64,000 nucleotides of DNA from Roseofilum casamattae BLCC-M143 (GTDB lineage Bacteria > Cyanobacteriota > Cyanobacteriia > Cyanobacteriales > Desertifilaceae): assembly GCF_030068455.1 (NCBI RefSeq), contig NZ_JAQOSQ010000003.1, positions 1-64,000 on the forward strand, read 5' to 3'. Made by a program: the position numbers and the translations under genes. Positions 38,401 to 46,000 of this stretch are shown piece after piece. Position 1 is the first letter of the stretch; each line of letters begins with the position of its first letter. The notes beneath the pieces were generated by a model that saw nothing but the letters and a program-made list of their open reading frames with translations, ran no database searches and was not told the origin of the DNA.

Positions 38401-40798
38401 GCGTAAAACATTAGCATTCAATATGTTTTATGCCCATGTTTTTCATTGGAGTCAACATTATCGTCATAGCATCGATCCTTTGTACGAAGCCTACCAAAGC
38501 GGTATCGATGTCGGTGAATTAGAATTTGCAAGTTATGCTTTGACCAGTCATGTGGATTGTCGGTATTGCGCGGGGGAAGAACTGAGTGGATTGATTCCTG
38601 ATTTCAAACGGTCTGTCGAATTTTGTTATTCAAATCAATTGGAAGGAACGGGCTTTTATACTGCTTCTGTCTTACAGACTGCTTATAACCTGATCCATGC
38701 TTCTGAGGAACCTTGGTGTTTACAAGGTGAGTTCTATGATGAAACGACAGTCATCGAGTCATTTCACAAAAATCGTAATATCACGGGATTGGCGATCCAC
38801 CACTTCAACAAGATATATCTGAGCTATCTGTTTGAAGGAGATTTGGAGTCTCTCTTTGAAGCAGAACAATATCTTTATGGAATCCAAGGACATCTACTTT
38901 TCCCCATTTTTAACTTTGTTGGCGGCTTAGCTTATCTTTCTCTAGCAGGGAAAGCAATAGGCGAAGAGAGATATCAATATCTTGAACGGGCTAAAAAATA
39001 CAGCGATCTCCTTAAGTTTTGGGCAGGTCACGCACCCATGAACTTTCAACATAAGTCGGATTTGATGCAAGCAGAAACCTGTCGGGTGCTGGGACAGAAA
39101 TTAGAAGCGATCGCGCTCTACGATCGCGCTATTGCCGGAGCAAAAGAAAATGGCTACATCCAAGAAGAAGCCCTCGCCAACGAACTGTTTGCTAAATTCT
39201 ATCTCGACTGGGACTTCGGCTTCGCTCAGTCCAAGGGACGAGAAAAATATGCTGCCGTTCATATGCAGGAAGCCTACTATTGCTATGCCCAATGGGGAGC
39301 CAAAGCCAAAACGAGCCACCTCGAACGCACATATCCTCAACTTCTCACCCCCATCCTCCAACAACCGCAACGCCCCTTAACGGAATCGCTCCACAGGACG
39401 ATCTCCTGTACCACCACGGGAACGGGATCTCTATTCGATCTCACCTCCTTGATGAAAGCGTCCCGCACCCTGAGCGAAGAAATTGACCTCGATCGCGTTA
39501 TTGCCAACCTCATGCAGGTGGTGCGGGAAAATGCCGGAGCCGAAACCGTCGCCCTAATGCTCTGGCACGAGGGCATCTTGAGACTTGAAGCCCTTATCGC
39601 CAACGAGATTTCCGAAGCCATCGACCCCATACCCGTAGAGGAGAGCGATCGCCTTCCCCTCACCCTCATCAATCAGGTCAAGCGCACCCAACAACCCCTC
39701 ATTTTGGACAATGCCCGCCAAGAGACCCACGGTACGGCAGACCCTTATCTGCAAACCCATCAACTCCAATCGGTGCTTTGTCTGCCTTTAATCGATCGCG
39801 GCCAACTCATCGGCATTCTCTACCTCGAAAATAATCAAGTATCGGGGGCATTCACGAGCGATCGCGTGGAAATTCTGCAACTCCTCTGCTCTCAGGCTGC
39901 CATTTCCCTCGAAAACGCCCGCTTGTATCGACAGGCGCAAAACGCTCTCACGGATTTACAACAAGCACAGTTGCAAATGGTTCAACAGGAAAAAATGGCC
40001 GCCTTGGGGAATCTCGTGGCCGGGGTCGCCCACGAAATCAATAATCCCCTCGGTTTCATCGGAGGAAATGTCGGAGCAGCACAAGAGTATTTGCAAGACT
40101 TGCTAGAAATTGTTTCTCTCTATCAAGAAAACACCTCTCCTCCCGAAGAGATTGCCGAAGAGATCGAAGACCTCGATCCCGAATTTATCGCCGAAGACTT
40201 CCCGAAACTGATTGCATCGATGCAAACGGGCTGCGATCGCATCCGCAACATCAGTACATCTTTGCGAACTTTTTCGCGCACGGATACTGATGCGAAAACC
40301 GAGTTCAATTTGTACGAAGGTCTTGATAGCACCCTCTTAATCCTCAAATATCGCCTCAAGGCCAACGAACAAAGACCCGCCATTGAAATTGTTAAAAAAT
40401 ACGGCGAGATTCCCGAAGTCAAATGCTATGCCGGACAAATCAATCAAGTGTTTATGAACTTGTTAGCGAATGCGATCGATGCTCTCGATGAAGGGAATTT
40501 AGGAAAAACCTATGAAGAGATCGAAAAAGCGCCCAATTGCATTACTGTTTGCACGGAATTAAGCGAAAACAAAAAGAACGTTCTCGTGAAAATTGCCGAC
40601 AATGGAACGGGAATGCCAGAAACCGTAAAAGAGAAAATATTCGAGCAAGGATTTACCACGAAAGGAGTGGGGAAAGGAACGGGTTTGGGCATGGCGATCG
40701 CCCATCAAATCATTACCGAAAAACACGGCGGTGCGATCGCTTGCCAATCGGAACTCGGTAAAGGTACAGAATTTATCATTTCCCTATCGATCGGCTAA
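35435..40798 (+). CDS. Multikinase K4: mosaic of K1/K2-like kinase front and K5-like remainder
   Basis: 1787 residues from ATG 35435; a GTG further upstream (35363) lies in the non-coding duplicated spacer. The first 190 or so residues, up to GRMNRGIDYRSDF, are nearly those of K1. After that the C-lobe and ATPase (HAHIAQQPIPP, ERDICDRFLLPEK) follow K5 and K6. Catalytic loop IHKDIKPGNILI about 126, DFS about 147, Walker A about 331, Walker B about 458, GAF about 1335-1495 (a divergent version), His1533. Block 40232-40710 is almost identical to 47911-48389 of K5. One 24-base repeat unit (39212-39235) is present. The chimera is intact, with no frameshift. Confidence 0.92.
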   Translation: MIPELASYQIGENIYEGTRTLVYRGIRRSDSQKVVIKFLRNSYPSFSELVQFRNQYAIAKNLDSAGILQPLSLERYGNGYALVMEDLGAISLDKILAKEELDLGRCLDIAIQLAEILQELDRQRVIHKDIKPGNILICPETQQVKLIDFSIASLLPREAQEIKNFNVLEGTLAYISPEQTGRMNRGIDYRSDFYSLGVTFYELLAGRLPFNNDDPMELVHAHIAQQPIPPSNWLNGNGENYPQSLSDIILKLMAKNAEDRYQSALGLKYDLEKCRRQYQETGEIVPFVLGERDICDRFLLPEKLYGREKEVQTLLDAFERVAAGQTEMMLVAGFSGIGKTAVVNEVHKPIVRQKGYFIKGKFDQFNRNIPFSAFVQAFRDLMEQLLGESDTQLQEWKTQILAAVGENGQVLVDVIPELKQIIGEQSPVPELSGSASQNRFNLLFEKFIAVFTTQEHPLTLFLDDLQWADSASLNLLKILMGDNQTGYLLLLGAYRDNEVFPAHPLMLTLGKLEQQNTTISTITLTPLSVLHINQLVAETLSCSQDLATPLTDLVYQKTKGNPFFTTQFLKGLHEDDLITFNRNLGYWECDLVKVRDATLTDDVVEFMAGRLHKLPKATQNILKLAACIGNQFELETLAVICENPAEEVAADLWNALREGLILPQSETYKFFQGWEGEKEQAEGVTVGYRFLHDRVQQAAYSLIPEDQRKGTHFNIGTLLLEKIPEAQLEEEIFTITSHLNRGIELIPTPERQLQLCELNLLATQKAKSSTAYTAAWEYVETGIQLLEKSSWQTYYDLTLNLYTEAVEVAYLKSDFETMEQMVEIVFSQAHHILDQVKVYEMQVQRLSVQNQFIAAIEVALGYLKLLGVDLPLDPTVEEVETWLENTNRAVDKMSDEAMIELPEMTNQEMKAAMEIISRLIGPCYFFRPNLLAISACQSVLLSLEYGNTLDTPPALSMYATALCNVNDISRAYRSGSIGVKILQKQHKNPRKTLAFNMFYAHVFHWSQHYRHSIDPLYEAYQSGIDVGELEFASYALTSHVDCRYCAGEELSGLIPDFKRSVEFCYSNQLEGTGFYTASVLQTAYNLIHASEEPWCLQGEFYDETTVIESFHKNRNITGLAIHHFNKIYLSYLFEGDLESLFEAEQYLYGIQGHLLFPIFNFVGGLAYLSLAGKAIGEERYQYLERAKKYSDLLKFWAGHAPMNFQHKSDLMQAETCRVLGQKLEAIALYDRAIAGAKENGYIQEEALANELFAKFYLDWDFGFAQSKGREKYAAVHMQEAYYCYAQWGAKAKTSHLERTYPQLLTPILQQPQRPLTESLHRTISCTTTGTGSLFDLTSLMKASRTLSEEIDLDRVIANLMQVVRENAGAETVALMLWHEGILRLEALIANEISEAIDPIPVEESDRLPLTLINQVKRTQQPLILDNARQETHGTADPYLQTHQLQSVLCLPLIDRGQLIGILYLENNQVSGAFTSDRVEILQLLCSQAAISLENARLYRQAQNALTDLQQAQLQMVQQEKMAALGNLVAGVAHEINNPLGFIGGNVGAAQEYLQDLLEIVSLYQENTSPPEEIAEEIEDLDPEFIAEDFPKLIASMQTGCDRIRNISTSLRTFSRTDTDAKTEFNLYEGLDSTLLILKYRLKANEQRPAIEIVKKYGEIPEVKCYAGQINQVFMNLLANAIDALDEGNLGKTYEEIEKAPNCITVCTELSENKKNVLVKIADNGTGMPETVKEKIFEQGFTTKGVGKGTGLGMAIAHQIITEKHGGAIACQSELGKGTEFIISLSIG
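39212..39235 (+). repeat. Single in-frame 24-base repeat unit in K4
   Basis: Encodes DFGFAQSK after DW. The ends GGACT/AGTCC are complementary. It is the same type as the four-copy array in K6. Confidence 0.7.
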
Positions 40799-40820
40799 AT
40801 TTTATCTAATTATTAAAAAA

Positions 40821-40870
40821 TGTAAATCTCAAGGAATCTTCACAAGTTTTTCACAACCTTTGTTTAAACT
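40821..40870 (+). promoter_or_regulatory. Conserved 50-base upstream element, copy 1 (before the kinase pseudogene)
   Basis: Starts TGTAAA, contains TCTTCACAAGTTTTTCACAA and ends TTTGTTTAAACT, 31 bases before the pseudogene ATG at 40901. It aligns without gaps to 42942-42991 and 48637-48686. It probably carries the promoter of these genes. Confidence 0.6.
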
Positions 40871-40900
40871 GAAAATCTATCTCCAGAATGATAAGAAGCC

Positions 40901-41292
40901 ATGAATGCTATCTCGACCCCACTGCCTAAAATTCTCAATTATCAAACCAGCGAACTCATCTTAAAAGCGATCGCACCGTCGTTTATCGCGATCGCAATGG
41001 ATAAAATAGACGCTCGATCTCGATCGCATGAATGCACGATGAATATCCTTTTTTGGGAGAATTAGTTCGATTTCGCGATCGCTATACCATTATCAAAAAT
41101 CTAGAAATAGACAAGATTGTCAAACCTTACGCTTTAGAGTGCGACGAGAATTGCGATGCTTCGATCGCAGAAGATACAGGAAGCATAATTTTTAGCAGAA
41201 TACAATATCTTGCTATTGAGCAATTAAATTGGACAGTCCGGATTGCATCAGTTAAGAAACTTATGCTATCAGACGAACTCCTATCTCTCTAA
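40901..41292 (+). pseudogene. N-terminal remnant of a multikinase (K5-like), frameshifted and truncated
   Basis: ATG 40901 opens MNAISTPLPKILNYQTSELIL, matching the K5 start (MNAISTDLPKIGNY). The frame is then broken near 40960-41030. Homology resumes at 41032 in YPFLGELVRFRDRYTII, then NLEIDKIVKPYALECDEN, which equal the K5 kinase N-lobe. After about 41200 the similarity ends. Catalytic residues are absent. The matching C-terminal end of such a kinase survives at 42850-42915, beyond the small histidine kinase gene. Confidence 0.85.
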
Positions 41293-41359
41293 ATGCGTAA
41301 AAACTTATCAACCAACCCAGCATGATTGATAGCTCAGGACAATTATTCGCAAGATACTC

Positions 41360-42835
41360 ATGAATACTTCATCTAATCTCGATAATTTTACAGAAGAAAC
41401 TCGACCGACGATCTCAGCGCAACATCATTGGGAAGCAGATCTCAAATTGATTGTTGAAGGAATTGCTTCTCAAATTGGAGAAAAATTCTTTCGTTTTTGC
41501 GTCCGTTATTTAGCAGAATTACTCCAAGTTCAGTATGCGCTTATTGCTGAATTTATCGACGGTGAAGAGCCAAAAGCTCGAATATTAGCCTTGTGGGCTG
41601 GAAATAAATTTGCACCGAATTTTGAGTATGTCCTTGCCGGAACTCCTTGTGGCATAGTCATTGAGAAAGGACTGCAAATTTACGATCGCGGGATTCAGAA
41701 AAAATTCCCGGAAGACACGGACTTAGTAACAATGGAAGCAGAAAGTTACTTGGGAATTGCGATTTACAACAGTCACGGGAAGATAATCGGACATCTTGCG
41801 GCCTTGCATACTCAACCTTTAAATCGCAGCCATGAGGAGCAAGAGGCCATCTTGAAAATTTTTGCAGCTCGCTCTGCGGCAGAAATTGAACGGCAAATTA
41901 CCGAGCAGGAATTGAAACAGCAGAACCAGCGTTTGGAGGAAACGTTGATGGAGTTAAAGCACACTCAAGCGCAACTAATTCAAGCGGAAAAAATGTCGAG
42001 CTTGGGGCATATGGTTGCCGGAATTGCCCATGAAATTAATAATCCCATCAATTTTATTCATGGAAATATTGCTCATGCCAGTGAATACTATGACGATTTA
42101 CTACACATTATTCAACTGTATCAGCAAGAATATCCTCATCCGAGTCAAGTCATTCAGGAGGAAATTGAATCCCTAGACCTTAATTTTATACAAACAGATA
42201 TCAAAAAAATACTCCAGTCCATGCAGGTTGGTTCTCAGCGTATTAGCGATATTGTTAAATCCTGTCGTAATTTCTCGCGACTCGACGAATCAACCTTTAA
42301 GGTTGTGGATATTCACGAAGGTTTAGAATCCGCATTGATGATTTTGCAAAGTCGCCTCCGCACTGACGATCGATCTTTTGGGATTGACGTAGTGAAAGAA
42401 TATGGAAAATTGCCTCATATTTATTGCTCTCCCGAACAGTTGAATCAAGCCTTTTTCAATCTTATACACAATGCGATCGATGCTTTGGAAGAAGTAGATC
42501 GAAAATGTGATACTGAAGGCATGACCAATCAGAAAAACAAAATTTGGATTCGGACTTATCTGAATTCAGAGATGGGTGCAGATAACAGAATTTTCATCTC
42601 TATTGCAGATAATGGCATGGGAATTCCAGATGAGATTCAAGCTAAAATGTTCGATCCCTTTTTTACGACTAAATCTGTCGGGAAAGGCACTGGATTGGGT
42701 TTATCTGTGAGCTATGAAATTATTACTAATCTTCATGATGGGACATTAATCTGTAATTCTACGGTGGGACAGGGTACAGAATTTGTGGTGAGCCTACCCA
42801 TCCGCTTAAATGTCGATCGCACTACAAATATCTAG
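41360..42835 (+). CDS. GAF-domain sensor histidine kinase
   Basis: 491 residues, cytoplasmic. A GAF-like sensor occupies about 25-185 (LQVQYALIAEFIDGEEPKAR, AESYLGIAIYNSHG), followed by a coiled coil. The H box is in GHMVAGIAHEINNPINF (His about 226), and a complete HATPase follows with FFNLIHNAIDAL, ADNGMGIPDE and GKGTGLGLSVS. It is related to the kinase module of K1-K6 but clearly separate; for example it has MFDPFFTTKSVG rather than IFEQGFTTKGVG. It has no receiver. It lies between the two halves of a decayed multikinase and may have arrived with the event that destroyed it. Partner unknown. Confidence 0.92.
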   Translation: MNTSSNLDNFTEETRPTISAQHHWEADLKLIVEGIASQIGEKFFRFCVRYLAELLQVQYALIAEFIDGEEPKARILALWAGNKFAPNFEYVLAGTPCGIVIEKGLQIYDRGIQKKFPEDTDLVTMEAESYLGIAIYNSHGKIIGHLAALHTQPLNRSHEEQEAILKIFAARSAAEIERQITEQELKQQNQRLEETLMELKHTQAQLIQAEKMSSLGHMVAGIAHEINNPINFIHGNIAHASEYYDDLLHIIQLYQQEYPHPSQVIQEEIESLDLNFIQTDIKKILQSMQVGSQRISDIVKSCRNFSRLDESTFKVVDIHEGLESALMILQSRLRTDDRSFGIDVVKEYGKLPHIYCSPEQLNQAFFNLIHNAIDALEEVDRKCDTEGMTNQKNKIWIRTYLNSEMGADNRIFISIADNGMGIPDEIQAKMFDPFFTTKSVGKGTGLGLSVSYEIITNLHDGTLICNSTVGQGTEFVVSLPIRLNVDRTTNI

Positions 42836-42849
42836 GTATTATTCATCGC

Positions 42850-42915
42850 GCGATCGCTTGTCAATCGGAATCGGGTAAAGGCACAGAATTCATCATTTCT
42901 CTGCCCATCGGTTGA
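42850..42915 (+). pseudogene. Last 21 codons of a deleted multikinase
   Basis: In frame: AIACQSESGKGTEFIISLPIG and a TGA. This is nearly the C-terminus of K4 (AIACQSELGKGTEF...), and the spacer after it is the same. Together with 40901-41292 it brackets the histidine kinase gene and shows that a whole kinase copy once stood here. Confidence 0.8.
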
Positions 42916-42941
42916 ATTTTGTGCGATCGTGCTTAAAAAAT

Positions 42942-42991
42942 TGTAAATTCTTACCACTCTTCACAAGTTTTTCACAATCTTTGTTTAGACT
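42942..42991 (+). promoter_or_regulatory. Conserved 50-base upstream element, copy 2 (before K5)
   Basis: Same element as 40821-40870, with the identical core TCTTCACAAGTTTTTCACAA. It lies 30 bases before ATG 43021. A likely promoter or regulator site for K5. Confidence 0.6.
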
Positions 42992-43020
42992 AAATGGAAT
43001 TTCCAGAACTCGAAGCAACC

Positions 43021-46000
43021 ATGAATGCTATCTCAACCGATCTACCCAAAATTGGTAATTATCGAGCGATCGCACTCATCTACGAAAGCGATCGCACTCG
43101 CGTTTATCGCGGGCAGAATGTCGAGAATGGGCAGCCCGTCATTATCAAATTAATGAGCAACGCATATCCTTCCTTTGGAGAATTAGTCCGATTTCGCAAT
43201 CAATATGCCATTGTTAAAAATCTAGAGATCGAAGGGATTGTCAAAACTTATGCCTTAGAGCGCTACGAAAACCGCTATGCCTTGATTATGGAAGATATAG
43301 GCGGAGTCTCTTTCGCTGAATATCAAAGAAGAACCTCTCTCTCGATCGAGCAATTTCTTGACATTGCCGTTCAACTGGCAGACATTCTGCATCATCTGCA
43401 TCAAAATAATATTATTCATAAAGATATCAAACCCGCAAATATCCTGATTCAACCAAAAACCCACCAAGTCAAATTAATTGATTTCAGTATTTCTACTCTC
43501 TTGCCCAGAGAAACTCAAACCATTCAAACCCCCAATATCTTAGAAGGAACATTAGCCTACTTATCTCCAGAACAAACCGGACGAATGAATCGAGGCATCG
43601 ATTATCGCAGCGATTTTTATTCTTTGGGAGTTACCTTTTACGAACTCCTAACGGGCAATGTCCCATTTGCCAGCGAAGATTCTTTAGAGTTGATTCACGC
43701 TCATATTGCCCAAAACCCAGATCCGCCGAGTAAATGGGTCGGTTTGGAAGGAAAATTCTGTTCTGCCCTCCTTTCAGATATCGTTTTAAAATTAATGGCA
43801 AAAAATGCCGAAGATCGCTATCAGAGTGCCTTGGGACTCAAATACGACCTCGAACAATGCCTCTCGTACTATCGAAAAACAAAAGAAATTGTAGCGTTTG
43901 AATTGGGAGAGCGAGATCTATGCGATCGCTTCCTTATCCCAGAAAAACTCTACGGACGGGAAAAAGAAGTGCAAACCCTCCTGGATGCCTTCGAACGAGT
44001 CGCATCCCCCTCAGCCTCCCTACAACCCAAAGCCGAAATGATGCTAGTGGCAGGATTTTCAGGCATTGGCAAAACCGCCGTTATCAACGAAGTCCACAAA
44101 CCCATCGTCAAAAATCGCGGCTACTTTATCAAAGGGAAATTCGACCAATTCAATCGTAACATTCCCTTTAGCGCCTTTGTGCAAGCCTTCCGCAGTTTAA
44201 TGGGACAATTGTTGGGCGAATCCGATGCCGATTTAGCCAACTGGAAAGCTAAGATTCTCACAGCCCTCGGAGAAAGCGGACAAGTTCTCATCGAGGTCAT
44301 CCCCGAACTCGAATGGGTTATTGGCAAACAGCCTCCTGTCCCGGAATTATCTGGAAGTGCTGCCCAAAATCGCTTTAATCTCCTGTTTGAAAAGTTTATC
44401 GCCGTCTTCACCACCAAAGAACATCCTTTAACCATCTTTCTCGACGATTTGCAATGGGCGGATTCCGCTTCGTTGAGTCTGATGAAAGTGTTGATGGGGA
44501 ATAACAAAACAGGCTATTTGCTGCTGCTGGGAGCCTATCGAGATAACGAAGTTTTTCCCGCTCATCCTCTGATGTTGACTCTCGAAGAATTAGCCAAACA
44601 AGAAGCCACAATTTCCACAATTACCCTATCCTCGCTATCGGTACATCATATCAATCAATTGGTTGCAGAAACTCTCAGTTTCAAGGAGGAAACAGCTCAA
44701 TCTTTGACTCAATTAATTTATCGGAAGACCCGAGGCAATCCATTCTTTACCACCCAATTCCTAAAAGGATTATATGAAGATAAACTTATTGTATTTAACC
44801 GCAATTTAGGATATTGGGAATGCGATTTAGTCAAGGTACAAGATGCGACACTCACCGATAATGTGGTGGAATTTATGGCGGGACGGCTGCATAAGTTACC
44901 CGAACAGACGCAAAAAGTCTTGAAATTCGCCGCCTGTATCGGCAACCAATTCGATTTAGAAACATTAGCCATTATCTGTGAAACGCCTTCAGAGGAAGTC
45001 GCCGCCGCTTTGTGGAGTGCCCTGCGAGATGGGTTAATTTTACCTCAGAGCGAAGCCTACAAGTTTTTCCAAGAGTGGGACAGAGAAAACAGTCAAGAGG
45101 AAGAGATTGCAGTGGGTTATCGCTTCTTGCACGATCGCGTTCAACAAGCTGCTTATTCTCTGATTCCTGAAGAACGAAAACAGGAAACGCATTTAAAAAT
45201 TGGTCGAGTGCTTCTCGCGGAAACATCGGCAACAAATTGGGAAGATTGGATTTTTGAGATTACCAACCATCTGAATATAGGAATCGATTTGGTTATCAAG
45301 CCTGACGAGAAACAACAACTCGTCGGCTTGAATTTGCAAGCAGGATGCAAAGCCAAAAATGCAACAGCTTATGAGTCATCCATCGAGTATTTATTATTGG
45401 GGATCGAGTTACTAGAAACCGATTGTTGGCAATCTCAGTACGAATTGACTTTAGCATTATACGAATCTGTAACGGAAGTTTTCTATCTTAATGGCAACTT
45501 CCAAAAAATGGAGGAATTTTCCGATATTGGATTAAAGAATGCGCGAGATTTACTCGATACGATCGCAATTTATGAAGTTAAAGTTCAAGCCTTGCAAGCT
45601 CGACTGAAGTTCCAAGAAGCAATAGATACTGCAATGATTATTCTGGAAAAACTGGGGATTCGTCGTTTCCCAGAAAATCCGGAATCTTGCCATGTCGAGC
45701 TTGGGTTGGAGGAGGTTCGGAAAAACTTGCAAGATCGCGTGCCTTCAACGCTAGTGAATTTGCCAAGTGCGATCGACCCGAAGGCAATTGCCGCGATGCG
45801 GATTCTTGCAAGTATTAGCAGTGCGGCTTATAAAGCAGCACCGATGTTAATGCCATTAATCACTTTTGAACAAATCAATTTATCGATTAAGTATGGTAAC
45901 TCTCCTATTTCTGCTTTTGCTTATGCCCATTACGGCTTAGTTTTGTGTGGAGTCTGCAACGATGTGGAAGTGGGCTATCAATTTGGCGAACTGGCATCCC

